25,385 nt of DNA, taken from the IMG/VR virus record IMGVR_UViG_3300030105_000710, positions 1 through 25,385 of that record. One strand, 5' to 3'. The position numbers and the translations under genes were made by a program. The notes beneath the pieces are model-generated. The model saw nothing but the letters and a program-made list of their open reading frames with translations. It was not told where the DNA came from and did not search any database. The DNA comes from a virus. This document shows, one piece after another, positions 7,743 through 15,774 of the stretch; positions within the stretch are counted from its first letter, which is position 1, and the number at the start of each line of letters is the position of its first letter.

Positions 7743-8975
7743 TTAAGCAGTACCAGAAACGCGAACTGCAAGACGCTCGTCTATGGTTTTTACGCCATAT
7801 AAAACATCTAAACGGTATTTGCTGATGTCGTTTGTGCCGTCATACACAGGAATAACGCGAACATTAGTTCCTTTATATGATTGGCGAGAAACATCAACCG
7901 CACCTGGAGGCGCAACCAACGGAACACTCACTAGTGCAAATGCATTGTGACAAAACATTAAGTTTTGGCGATAACCAGTGCTATCTGTTCCAGCGACTGC
8001 AATGGCTGCGCCATCGCCAATAGCTGCGGAAACAGTTTGATGCGCCCCGGTAAGAATCGCGGCTGGTGACATTGTAAGAGTAATATCGCCACTTGAGTCA
8101 CTTATTGTAGTAACTACCGTGAACTGTTTAAGGAATGGCAAAGTTGCCTTCGTTATAGGATTCACAGCATTTACTCCAGCAATCGTAAATACGTCTCCAG
8201 CATTAAGTGTGCAACTACCAGATGTCCAACCGTCAGTAATTAAAGTTTGCGTATTCGTATCTTTTGAAGCCGCATAAGTTACTTGCTGGTTAGCACCGTT
8301 AGTAACTGGAGTGCCAGTATTTACGCCAACCGTGTGAGTCGGAACATTTTGCGACATAAACGTATCGACGCCGCCGATTGTACCAAGTGATCCACGCTTA
8401 TAAGCCTCACCAACTAACTTGTCATTTAACAAAGCAGTCTGTGCGCCGACAAGACCCCAATGATCTTCAGGAGATAATACTGCACATCTTCCGTCCATTG
8501 GTGTTGCGTATTCGTCAAGCCTTTGTGGGCCTTTAGCAAAGTCTTGATTGCTGTTAATGACCTGACCAGGAGTTCCAACCCAAGAGCTAACATTTTTATA
8601 CTGTGACATAAGATCAGTATCAATTTGGTTTGCTAGTTGGATCATAGCTGGCTTAATTACACGTTCTGAAAGTTCTTTGATGTCCATTGTCAATTCTTGA
8701 GAAGTGAAAGAGAAATCAATACCTTTTCTTTTATCTACAGAAAGCGTGAATTTGCCTTCAGTGGTATCTTGAACGTCCATTACAGCACCGTCACGAACGG
8801 TAAAGTCCATTGGTCGTTTAACAGAAATTGAAGAACCAACTTCGTATCCATTTACGGATTTTGAAAATTCTTCTTCGTAACCGCGAAAAACTTCTTTCGC
8901 CATTACCAAATTGTTGTCTAGCTGCAATACTGCTGCTTTAGCAATAATTGAAGCTGTTAAGGTCGTATTAGCCAT
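7743..8975 (-). CDS. Major capsid protein, P22 coat family
   Basis: 410 residues, close to the 430 of P22 gp5. The N-terminus (MANTTLTASIIAKAAVLQLD), 'EVFRGYEEEFSK' and the strand pattern G-S-S-I-S-V-K-R-P-M-D-F-T-V-R-D-G follow the P22 coat-protein family (HK97-like fold). The middle segment with 'TPMDGRCAVLSPEDHWGLVG' is the usual P-domain landmark. The gene is preceded by the scaffold gene and followed by a decoration-like gene, the standard order. Its GAAAGGA Shine-Dalgarno lies partly in a small hairpin (TATCC/GGATA, 8981-8995) just ahead of the ATG, which could tune expression. Confidence 0.92.
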   Translation of the reverse strand: MANTTLTASIIAKAAVLQLDNNLVMAKEVFRGYEEEFSKSVNGYEVGSSISVKRPMDFTVRDGAVMDVQDTTEGKFTLSVDKRKGIDFSFTSQELTMDIKELSERVIKPAMIQLANQIDTDLMSQYKNVSSWVGTPGQVINSNQDFAKGPQRLDEYATPMDGRCAVLSPEDHWGLVGAQTALLNDKLVGEAYKRGSLGTIGGVDTFMSQNVPTHTVGVNTGTPVTNGANQQVTYAASKDTNTQTLITDGWTSGSCTLNAGDVFTIAGVNAVNPITKATLPFLKQFTVVTTISDSSGDITLTMSPAAILTGAHQTVSAAIGDGAAIAVAGTDSTGYRQNLMFCHNAFALVSVPLVAPPGAVDVSRQSYKGTNVRVIPVYDGTNDISKYRLDVLYGVKTIDERLAVRVSGTA

Positions 8976-9011
8976 AATTATATCCTTTCGGGATAAAAGT
9001 TAAAATTTCTA

Positions 9012-10019
9012 TTACAAACCAAGATGCTTGCTAAGTTCTGACATGTTCATCTTTTCTGCTTTACGAGTCAGGGTTGCTTTTCCAGTATTCTTAATTCCTT
9101 TTACTGGCTTGGTTTGCGCTAGATGTTTGGTTGGCCGCTTTTTAGTGGCCTGAGTCTGCCGATCATATAACATCGCTTTGTAAGCATACTCAGTGATTAC
9201 CGGGTTCAACGCCCAAGCGTCTAGTTCTCTCTGAGAAATATTTGGATGTTGCTGCCTAACGTGGTTTAGAAGTTCCGGTGCTTTTTCAGTTGAAAAATTC
9301 GGTATTCTTTTATTAAGCATCTCCACACCCTCCGCAGCTATAGTTGCTAATCGCTCTTTCTGTTGAGCGTCGGCAGCTTCTTCTTGCTGTTGGACAAGTG
9401 ACAAAGTTTGTTGAAATTGAGCTTCTTTTGAAGCGATTGCATCTGAAATCTGTCTGGCACGGTCAGGGTTGACTTGCCATTCCTGATTCAAATCAACTGC
9501 TTTAAGTTGCTCTAAGTCCGATCTTTCTTGCAGTCCTCGTGTATAAGTTTCAAGAGCTTCACCGTTCAATTCCGCTATTTTTGCGACGGTTTTTTCTTGA
9601 GTTTGAAGCGTCTTAGCTCGCTCCGCTGTTTCCTGATGCGATTTTGTAGCTGATGACCATACACCTTTCGAGAACTCGTCTATCTTAGTGGCTAGTTCTG
9701 GCGGTATTGCATCAACTGCAAACTCCAGCTTGTTGCCACCAAAATCAAAAGAGCGCATTTCTGGCTCATTAGTTTCATCAGTTTCTTCACCAGTTTCTTC
9801 ACCGCCTTCTTCGACAGCTTCTTCATTGCTTTCGTCGCTTTCTTCCGCTTCGGCTGCAATTTCTTCATGCTCGACTTCAGAATCAGCATTGCTATCTAAA
9901 GAAACTATTTCTGAGCTATCAGACTGAATATCTTCTAATGCAGTGATTAATGTTTCTTCTTGCTCTGCTGGTGCAGCTACGTTTTCTTGGACGTCGGCTG
10001 CGGGTTGTGCGTCAGACAT
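9012..10019 (-). CDS. Scaffolding protein
   Basis: 335 residues. Residues 1-95 are extremely acidic (runs such as EEGGEETGEETDETNEPE). A central region carries 'GGNKLEFAVDAIPPELATKI' then D-E-F-S-K-G-V-W-S-S, followed by a long Gln/Glu/Ala-rich coiled-coil region (about 115-260). The C-terminus is basic helix with K-A-E-K-M-N-M-S-E-L-S-K-H-L-G-L. Acidic body, coiled coil and small basic C-terminal helix are the organisation of P22-type scaffolds, whose C-terminal helix-turn-helix binds coat. The gene directly precedes the coat gene (36-nt gap) and has a strong AAAAGGAG Shine-Dalgarno 8 nt before ATG. Synthesis of the procapsid is the expected role. Confidence 0.8.
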   Translation of the reverse strand: MSDAQPAADVQENVAAPAEQEETLITALEDIQSDSSEIVSLDSNADSEVEHEEIAAEAEESDESNEEAVEEGGEETGEETDETNEPEMRSFDFGGNKLEFAVDAIPPELATKIDEFSKGVWSSATKSHQETAERAKTLQTQEKTVAKIAELNGEALETYTRGLQERSDLEQLKAVDLNQEWQVNPDRARQISDAIASKEAQFQQTLSLVQQQEEAADAQQKERLATIAAEGVEMLNKRIPNFSTEKAPELLNHVRQQHPNISQRELDAWALNPVITEYAYKAMLYDRQTQATKKRPTKHLAQTKPVKGIKNTGKATLTRKAEKMNMSELSKHLGL

Positions 10020-10090
10020 AAAATAAAACTCCTTTTAAGTTATCTAAAATTATCTAAAGTTGTTTTTAAAACTCTGGTTATTTTTCGCCA

Positions 10091-10837
10091 CTAATGCAGG
10101 AAAAAATCGAAGTCTGTTAAATTATCTGTAGGTGAATACAATGTGCTATTGCTTGGGGTAGATAGGTTATTTGCTACCATGCTTCCTAGTTGCTGTGCAG
10201 CAGTTTGCTGGCTTCCAGTACCTACAACGCTACCGGATTGATTAGTCTGCCCAGAAAATCCTTTGCCAAAATTATTTGCAGAATTAAAAGCACCGTAAGC
10301 TGTAGCGGCTAGTCCAATAGGGCCGCCAAGCACTGACCCGATGGTTCCTAATGCGGTCAATGGAGAAAACCCTGTTTCCTCTTGAAAAGTTCCCTGCTCA
10401 TTGATGCCTATTGGCGAAGTAATTCCAAGTATATTGGCAAGCATTGAGCCAACATCATTTTGACTATGTTGGGCTTCTTGAAGGGAAATATCAACGCTAT
10501 CAAGTGTATTCCCTAACTCCGCGTTTGTGGCTACGCTAAATGGCCCTGCTGCAACACCGTCTTTTGGCACTGAAAGATTATATTGTTGGGCATACGCTAA
10601 ATTCTGTATATTAGCTAATTTTTCTGCATCTTTATTAAGTTCAGCATTAAAATCGTCCTCTTCTGCTTGCATATTTACTACATCAGCATTGTTTATTTCA
10701 TCATTAAAACCATCGTCACCACCTGTGCCGTCGTCGTCTCCATCGCCGCCAAAGCACCAATGTTTTATATCATGTTCGTTCAGCCATTCTTCTTGTTTGA
10801 AAAGACCGTCAGACCACATTTTTTTAATTTCTAACAT
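10091..10837 (-). CDS. Unknown virion-module protein, RTX-like nonapeptide; partner of the HlyC-like gene
   Basis: 248 residues, not recognised as a family. Visible parts: residues 1-28 are a short Trp/Lys-containing helix. Residues 30-46 are a Gly/Asp stretch whose first nine residues (GGDGDDDGT) fit the RTX calcium-binding pattern GGxGxDxxx, with an imperfect second copy. Residues 51-90 are acidic helix. Residues 159-184 are Gly/Ala/Leu-rich and moderately hydrophobic (LTALGTIGSVLGGPIGLAAT), followed by Gly191-Lys192, the only lysine after position 92. The C-terminus is Ser/Asn/Thr-rich. It overlaps the HlyC-like acyltransferase gene by 14 nt and precedes the scaffold gene, suggesting co-translation. 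It may be an internal membrane-active ejection protein and acylation substrate; that is inference, and Gly/Asp low complexity could mimic RTX by chance. Confidence 0.75.
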   Translation of the reverse strand: MLEIKKMWSDGLFKQEEWLNEHDIKHWCFGGDGDDDGTGGDDGFNDEINNADVVNMQAEEDDFNAELNKDAEKLANIQNLAYAQQYNLSVPKDGVAAGPFSVATNAELGNTLDSVDISLQEAQHSQNDVGSMLANILGITSPIGINEQGTFQEETGFSPLTALGTIGSVLGGPIGLAATAYGAFNSANNFGKGFSGQTNQSGSVVGTGSQQTAAQQLGSMVANNLSTPSNSTLYSPTDNLTDFDFFLH

Positions 10838-11225
10838 TTTCTAAAATCTTTCCTTTGGCTCTAACTTTTTTTCTGCTGTGGCTTCGTATAAATTTAGCAT
10901 TGTGCAAAAAATCGTATTTTTCAAAGTGCCTAAACATTTCTTTAGTGTGTCCAAATGGCGCAACGAAATCCACGATCCATAAATTATTTCCAGATTGCCA
11001 ATCATTCGGCTGTATCTTTCTTGTTCCATTTTTATATCCATCAGATGATTCATTTGAAAACAAACCAAATGTAAAAAAACCCACCGCCTTATCATCTTGT
11101 TTTAAAAAACCGCATTGCTGCAACTTAATTGGCGGTATAATCAATCTTTCAATGTCTTCAACTCTCCATCTTCTATGTACTTTAGAATGTAGCATTAAAA
11201 ATAATGCGTCTTCTAAATCAGACAT
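10824..11225 (-). CDS. HlyC-family toxin-activating lysine acyltransferase homologue
   Basis: 133 residues, similar in length to the HlyC core. Motifs align by eye with E. coli HlyC: 'KVHRRW' (15-20) with 'PLHRNW', 'PPIKLQQCGF' with 'PAIQANQYVL', N-D-W-Q-S-G-N-N-L-W-I-V-D-F-V-A-P-F-G (74-92) with E-D-W-T-S-G-D-R-K-W-F-I-D-W-I-A-P-F-G, and 'AKFIR' with 'FRAIR'. The predicted catalytic pair is His17 and Asp86, 69 residues apart, the same spacing as HlyC His23 and Asp92. Family members use acyl-ACP to acylate lysines of RTX toxins and have a GNAT-type fold. The gene begins 4 nt after the portal stop and its end overlaps the 248-residue protein by 14 nt. Here it is inside the head cluster, with no hlyBD-like exporter nearby, so the substrate is probably a phage protein. 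Confidence 0.85.
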   Translation of the reverse strand: MSDLEDALFLMLHSKVHRRWRVEDIERLIIPPIKLQQCGFLKQDDKAVGFFTFGLFSNESSDGYKNGTRKIQPNDWQSGNNLWIVDFVAPFGHTKEMFRHFEKYDFLHNAKFIRSHSRKKVRAKGKILENVRN

Positions 11226-11228
11226 TTC

Positions 11229-13562
11229 CTACGTTATTTCAGCAATAATCATGTCCGGCGGGTTTGACGATATAGCCTCTGCCGCTTTTAACATTGCTTC
11301 TTTCGTTGCTTGCTCTTGATCCATCATATGTTCTTGATGCGAAATGTAAACTTTCGCCAGTTCCACTTGCCGATTTTTTTCATTTTCTATAGCCGTGAAT
11401 TGATCCTTTTGAGCTTGCTGCCGTTCTTCGTATTCCCATTGTGCTAACATTCCCGGTTTGTTTTGCAGTTGCAATTCTTCTAATTCAGCTTGACGCTCTT
11501 TTAATGTCAACTCTCTGTCTTTCAACACCAACTCCTCACCTGTTGCCATAGCGTCTGCTTGCGACTTTTTCGCGTCGGCTTCTGCTTTCATCATTTGAGC
11601 TTTTTTGTCTTGCTTAATGGCCTCATTTTCCGCTTTCATCCGTTCGATCTCTTGCATAACTTTTTCTTGCAATTGCTGCATTTCTTGATCTTTAGCTTGC
11701 AGTTGCTGTTGCATAGCCGCCATTTCAGGGTTGTCCGATTTGTTTTCTGCCTCTTCAGCTTGACGCACCTCTGGAGGTAGCAACGATTTTAATCTTTTCG
11801 CCACCATGTCTGCACCCACGAAGTCCATGTGATCCAGCAAAACATCGCCGACGAACGGAGCCGCCGCAGGTACTTGGCGCATAATTTCAATAAGTGTTTC
11901 ACGGGTTTCTTCTCTTTGTGTTGTGTAAGATGGGCCTGATTTTACATTAACGTCATATATGCCAACTGCCAGATTATACAATTCTGGGCCGCCGTCCACA
12001 TTTTCCTTGTTAGAGCCTCCATCTTCTTGAGTTAATTGTACTATTTTTGCTTTGTTATCTTCGCCAAGAATACGTACCGTGCTTTGTTGGGAATAAATTG
12101 AAGGAATTATATCAACTAAAACTTCACCAAGATATGAAATTGCCCGCGACATATTATCAAGGAAATGAAAGTTTGACACATCGCCTTGGCGTTCCCTAGC
12201 CATAATTGCGCGGCCTGATGTTTCGTTTGAACGTGCGCCCAAACTACTATTATAAATTCCGATTATTGATTTTATGTCGTCAATATTAGATGCAGCCTCG
12301 TTTAAAACGCCCGCAGGTACTCCTGCAAATGCTTGTCTTTGCGGTGCGCCACCAGACGCGGCGTTGTACTCTAAATACGCATGACTTCTTGTGTTTGCTG
12401 AAGCCCATTTTGCTTCATCGCCTTTTGGAACAAACCCTTTTGGCCCAATAAAAGGAGTTTTTGGGGCTAATGCCACTAACTCACATGCACTGCTCCTCCA
12501 GTAATTATACATCGATTGACTATCTTTCGTATCACGAATCATAGACCTGAAATGGCGTCTCCCATCAAGGAAAACTTCTTCGCCCCAAACAGGGCAAATC
12601 GGTATTTTTGATCCAGGCCACGCTTGTTCTTCTAAAATTTCGTCACCATTCATAATATAGCGCATAATTTTAGAAGTTTTTACTTCTCTCTCCCGCCTTA
12701 TCTCGCCGCCAGACATTAAAAGAAAAGCACTTATTATTTCGTTTTCTGTATTCATTCCTTCCATCGGAATATTGCCGTTTTCAAAATACCTTTCTGCCAT
12801 TTTAATTATTTCAGTATTTTTTATAGCTTGGTTTTGCTCTTCTCCCGTTTGCGGATCAGCAATAGTTAATTCAGACAACGTATACGAAGTAGCCTCTTTT
12901 TTAAAATATTCTGCAATTCTGACGCTATCTTCTGTTATCCACTGATCTGATGCTTCGTCTCTACTGTCACCTTGAAAATTAGCTAGCGAGGCATCTGGGT
13001 ATTTTGCTTTATATTCATCATTTCCCATAAATTCCGACACGAACGCATAATTCCAATCCGATGCATCAAAGCGAGTTGACGAAGTATCCCAATGTACTGA
13101 AAGCGGATTGGGAATCCGATTGATTCGCGCTTCCAACGAAAAACCCATGTCATGGGTATAATCAATGTCTACTCTAAAAAAACCAAAACCACCCGTCACC
13201 GCACAATCTAGCGCAGTGGAATACGCAACTTCCGCACTAGACCTGCGTTCTATAGATTTTATAATTCCTGCTATAACTTCTGCTGTATTCTCATCGCTGT
13301 CATTATCGCTTGGTGTTATATTTATTGCTGGTCTATTTTGACGACTCTCATTTACAACTGATCTGATAAAGGCCGGAAGCTTGTTTATTACCAACGCTGG
13401 TCTCCCTTCTTGAATCCGACTTTTTAATATCTCCTCTGGCCATTGTTGACTCATACGAGAAAACTTAAAATCTTCATAATAAGATTCTCGATTGAAATCA
13501 CTACCTTGATTGGAATCATAAAATTGTTCCAACGCCTCTTTTAAAATGTCGTCGTCTTTCAT
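11229..13562 (-). CDS. Portal protein, P22-like
   Basis: 777 residues, near the 725 of P22 gp1. It begins with charged helix containing 'FDASDWNYAFVSE'-type core later on, and the landmark 'PALVINKLPAFIRSVVNESR' followed by Q-N-R-P (about 54-77), typical of the P22-type portal family. 'SIERRSSAEVAYSTALDCAV' and the following T-G-G-F-G-F-F-R-V lie at about 107-137. The C-terminal 180 residues are Gln/Glu/Lys-rich coiled coil, fitting the barrel of P22 portals. It forms the dodecameric ring at the packaging vertex and works with TerL, encoded 67 nt upstream. The short gap to the next gene (3 nt) suggests coupled translation with the acyltransferase. Confidence 0.9.
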   Translation of the reverse strand: MKDDDILKEALEQFYDSNQGSDFNRESYYEDFKFSRMSQQWPEEILKSRIQEGRPALVINKLPAFIRSVVNESRQNRPAINITPSDNDSDENTAEVIAGIIKSIERRSSAEVAYSTALDCAVTGGFGFFRVDIDYTHDMGFSLEARINRIPNPLSVHWDTSSTRFDASDWNYAFVSEFMGNDEYKAKYPDASLANFQGDSRDEASDQWITEDSVRIAEYFKKEATSYTLSELTIADPQTGEEQNQAIKNTEIIKMAERYFENGNIPMEGMNTENEIISAFLLMSGGEIRREREVKTSKIMRYIMNGDEILEEQAWPGSKIPICPVWGEEVFLDGRRHFRSMIRDTKDSQSMYNYWRSSACELVALAPKTPFIGPKGFVPKGDEAKWASANTRSHAYLEYNAASGGAPQRQAFAGVPAGVLNEAASNIDDIKSIIGIYNSSLGARSNETSGRAIMARERQGDVSNFHFLDNMSRAISYLGEVLVDIIPSIYSQQSTVRILGEDNKAKIVQLTQEDGGSNKENVDGGPELYNLAVGIYDVNVKSGPSYTTQREETRETLIEIMRQVPAAAPFVGDVLLDHMDFVGADMVAKRLKSLLPPEVRQAEEAENKSDNPEMAAMQQQLQAKDQEMQQLQEKVMQEIERMKAENEAIKQDKKAQMMKAEADAKKSQADAMATGEELVLKDRELTLKERQAELEELQLQNKPGMLAQWEYEERQQAQKDQFTAIENEKNRQVELAKVYISHQEHMMDQEQATKEAMLKAAEAISSNPPDMIIAEIT

Positions 13563-13602
13563 TTTTTTGCCTAATTTCTATATTTATTTTAATTTATCAT
13601 TT

Positions 13603-13619
13603 TATACTTAAAAAGTATA
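13603..13619. repeat. 17-nt palindrome upstream of the portal gene
   Basis: TATACTT and AAGTATA, 7-bp perfect arms with a 3-nt centre, lie in the only sizeable gap between the large terminase and portal genes (13563-13629, very AT-rich). It could be a protein-binding site, an mRNA processing hairpin, or a weak terminator. No convincing promoter pair is seen around it. Confidence 0.4.
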
Positions 13620-13629
13620 TAGCGTTTGT

Positions 13630-14895
13630 TTAGCTCATCCATCCACCTGATGATGGAGGTGGCTGATAATAGTTTTCTTTTTCTCTTGGCTTTCCTTGCA
13701 ATAATTCAGGAAATAATTCTGTAAAAGCCCATATCGCGCTTTCCGCACGATCTGGAGAATCGCTACCTTCGTAGCCCTCAGAAGTAAATTTGCAAAGCTG
13801 ATCTTCTAACTTATCAAATGTACCGACATGACTGACCATATCCAAATTGTACAGTGCGCTGATCGGTTCAGCCCTCACGTGTTTTCCCCTTGTTGCCCTA
13901 ACTTCAATAACTGGGATGTTGTTTCGCACAGTTTGCAAAGTATGCTTGACCATATCCCCGCCTTGATTAATTTCACAAACTATTCCATCTGCGTCAAATT
14001 TATCAAATAACGAAACTGCTCGTCGCGCCCACTCATGCGGCGCGCCACGGGTAGAGCCGTCTGCTATCACGTAGCCCCGCCCATCTGATCCTTTACAGCA
14101 CACTGATATTCCATGTTCATCAGACCTTTCTGTATTGCTTACCGCTGGATCAATTCCAACTAATGTTCTTTCTCGCTCGACTGGCATTATTGATACACGA
14201 TTTGCGTGGATATTCTGACGATTAAAAATAGCATTTTGAGCTTGCGGCTCGTAGTGTCCTAGCCAAATATGGGCGTATCGATCTGGATTTGTCCGCTCAT
14301 CAAATTCTCTTTCTGCCTCTAGTTCAGCAGGAAAAAACTTATTTTGGTCAAAGTTTACTTGCCGGATGATTGCATTTTCAGGTGGTGTAACATTTCTAAA
14401 AAATTTGTCCACTGGATCTGTGGCAGAACGTGGATTCCAAGAGAACCATAATTCTGAATTAGGGGTGCGAATTGTTGGCCGCAGTAATTCTAACGATTTT
14501 TGCGACAACGAAGCACTTTCCTCGCACCATGCAATGTTGAAGCCTTCTAAACTTGTTATTGATTGCGCCGTGTGGTCTTGCAATCCTTGGAAAATTATTA
14601 TGCCGTCTCCGGGTGTTTTTATGCAATCATTTTGGATTTCAAATAAATTCTTTTTACCCATGCTATTTATTTTGTCTTCAAGTAATCTTTTGGCCGATTC
14701 TTTCAAGGACTTTTGAACTTCTCGAACGCATACAGCACGAAATCCTTTTGTTGTGCTAGCATTCGCAATCATAGCTTCTGCGAAAAAATGGGACTTTGCA
14801 GAACCCCTTCCGCCAAACAATGCCTTATATCGGCTAGGTTTCAAAAAATCTTTAAAAATGTCAGCCGCTATTCCGACTTGGTATTCTTTCCCCAT
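13630..14895 (-). CDS. terL: Terminase large subunit
   Basis: 421 residues. ATPase domain: Walker A GGRGSAKS at 28-35, Walker B 'FNIAWCEE' at 119-126 with the catalytic Glu at its end, and the coupling motif 'LWFSWNPRS' at 149-157. Nuclease domain: 'GIDPAVS' (Asp249), 'CEINQGGD' (Glu308) and 'SPDRAESAIWAF' (Asp382), the three acidic sites of the RNase H-like fold. This is the PBSX/SPP1-type terminase_3 arrangement. It cuts concatemeric DNA and drives packaging through the portal encoded next. Its start overlaps the small-subunit gene by 28 nt. Confidence 0.95.
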   Translation of the reverse strand: MGKEYQVGIAADIFKDFLKPSRYKALFGGRGSAKSHFFAEAMIANASTTKGFRAVCVREVQKSLKESAKRLLEDKINSMGKKNLFEIQNDCIKTPGDGIIIFQGLQDHTAQSITSLEGFNIAWCEESASLSQKSLELLRPTIRTPNSELWFSWNPRSATDPVDKFFRNVTPPENAIIRQVNFDQNKFFPAELEAEREFDERTNPDRYAHIWLGHYEPQAQNAIFNRQNIHANRVSIMPVERERTLVGIDPAVSNTERSDEHGISVCCKGSDGRGYVIADGSTRGAPHEWARRAVSLFDKFDADGIVCEINQGGDMVKHTLQTVRNNIPVIEVRATRGKHVRAEPISALYNLDMVSHVGTFDKLEDQLCKFTSEGYEGSDSPDRAESAIWAFTELFPELLQGKPREKENYYQPPPSSGGWMS

Positions 14896-15224
14896 AAAAT
14901 TATTGGCCCTCCCTCTTCACCGCTAATTTCGTTGACAGACGTTTCTTTCCATCCGGCGCGGCAACCCATCCAATATTTCTGGGCCTGGACATCGCCGCCA
15001 ATAGCCTTGTTGTACATTGCCCCGCCGACCTTGGCGTTAGCCTTGATCCAAGCCGTGTCGATCTCCTCACGGTAATACTTCGTTAAAGTTTTAATATCGA
15101 CGCCAATTACCTTGGCAATATTCTCCTGGGATATGCCGACAGCAGCCATCATTGACACGGCTTCAGCTTCCTCATCGGTGCGCTTATGCGGCGGTTTTGT
15201 TAGCTTCTTTGGCTTCTTTGTCAT
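14868..15224 (-). CDS. terS: Terminase small subunit
   Basis: 118 residues. The N-terminus is Lys/Pro-rich (MTKKPKKLTKPPHKRTDEE), then a helix-turn-helix 'AVGISQENIAKVIGVDIKTL' (about 28-47) followed by Y-Y-R-E-E-I-D-T and a second helical part 'KVGGAMYNKAIGGDVQAQKY' then W-M-G-C-R-A-G-W-K-E. This 'HTH plus ALYNxAxGGDxxAxxFWxKxRxxW' arrangement is typical of phage small terminases that recognise pac or cos DNA. The gene directly precedes and overlaps terL by 28 nt. An AGGAAAG Shine-Dalgarno lies just upstream of ATG 15224. Confidence 0.85.
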   Translation of the reverse strand: MTKKPKKLTKPPHKRTDEEAEAVSMMAAVGISQENIAKVIGVDIKTLTKYYREEIDTAWIKANAKVGGAMYNKAIGGDVQAQKYWMGCRAGWKETSVNEISGEEGGPIILWGKNTKSE

Positions 15225-15319
15225 GGTCTTTCCTATGGAGTCGGGAAAATCTATTTAATCTACTGCCCAATATACCTAAACGATGCTGTCAATATCGCCG
15301 CTGAATAAATCTAAAACTT

Positions 15320-15616
15320 TCAGCATATAGACGTCTCAATAAATTTTATGTTTGTCATAAAGCACCCCCGAGTTACAGCAAAAGCCCTTCTGACTAAATA
15401 CGATCTAATAAAACTTGCAACAGTGTATGTCACAACAATTAATAAATCCATTCCCACAGTAGGCTCGTATCCCGTCATCAGAGGCAAAACCCAATGCGTG
15501 AGGGCCATTGATACCACAAAACCAATTGTCGTACTTGTGGCAGTTTCTACAGCAGACATGCTATAGGATTGAACGGCATTAATTTCGTCTGACATGTTTG
15601 GCGTGTGTTTTCCCAT
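15320..15616 (-). CDS. Two-helix membrane protein (DUF7220-like)
   Basis: 98 residues. After a polar N-terminus there is 'QSYSMSAVETATSTTIGFVV' leading into a first membrane helix (S-M-A-L-T-H-W-V-L-P-L), a short loop with 'GYEPTVGMD', a second membrane helix (LLIVVTYTVASF) and 'IRSYLVRRAF'. The spacing S-M-x-E-x-x-T-x-x-x-x-G ... I-x-R-S-Y-x-x-R-R-x-F is a recurrent pattern of small phage membrane proteins (DUF7220). The start at 15616 overlaps the stop of the upstream small gene as TAATG. A holin role cannot be excluded, but the gene lies with replication and packaging genes rather than the spanins. Confidence 0.7.
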   Translation of the reverse strand: MGKHTPNMSDEINAVQSYSMSAVETATSTTIGFVVSMALTHWVLPLMTGYEPTVGMDLLIVVTYTVASFIRSYLVRRAFAVTRGCFMTNIKFIETSIC

Positions 15617-15774
15617 TACCTTTTCTTAGCTGTCTTAGCTGCTGCCTTAAATGACTTAGACGTTGGCGCACCTTTGGTTCCGGGCTTACGCATCCGATCT
15701 ATTGTTTTCCCCGCAGCTTTTTGCGCTTTTATACGCTTTCTTTTTGCATGAATATTGTCGTATAAACCAACCAT
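15616..15774 (-). CDS. Small basic phage protein (52 residues)
   Basis: The peptide begins MVGLYDNIHAKRKRIKAQKA, contains 'DRMRKPGTKGAPTSKSFKAA' and ends K-T-A-K-K-R. I recall this pattern (GLY-x-NI-x-KR-x-RI ... M-R-x-P-G-x-x-G-A-P-T-x-x-x-F-x-x-x-A-K-T) from many phages, always short, very basic and without known function. The ATG at 15774 directly follows the upstream TAA, and the TAA overlaps the next start as TAATG. Nucleic-acid binding is plausible from charge alone. Confidence 0.75.
   Translation of the reverse strand: MVGLYDNIHAKRKRIKAQKAAGKTIDRMRKPGTKGAPTSKSFKAAAKTAKKR

Noticed and set aside
9775-9860. Apparent short tandem repeats with TTCTTC units
   Set aside because: They encode the acidic run of the scaffold protein and keep a codon period, so protein composition explains them.
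9688-9927. Ser-rich plus-strand ORF with repeated codons
   Set aside because: Antisense of the acidic Glu/Asp-rich segment of the scaffold gene (Glu codons read as Ser/Phe-type codons on the other strand).
10855-11319. 154-codon plus-strand ORF opposite the HlyC-like gene
   Set aside because: The opposite strand encodes the HlyC motifs with catalytic spacing intact, and this ORF also runs over the portal gene end. It is Cys/Ser/Phe-rich, as antisense shadows usually are.
15269-15292. Leftward promoter with perfect TTGACA ahead of the terminase genes
   Set aside because: The only good -10 (TATATT) lies 12 bp from TTGACA, too short for a normal sigma70 promoter. A late promoter of another type may exist but is not visible.
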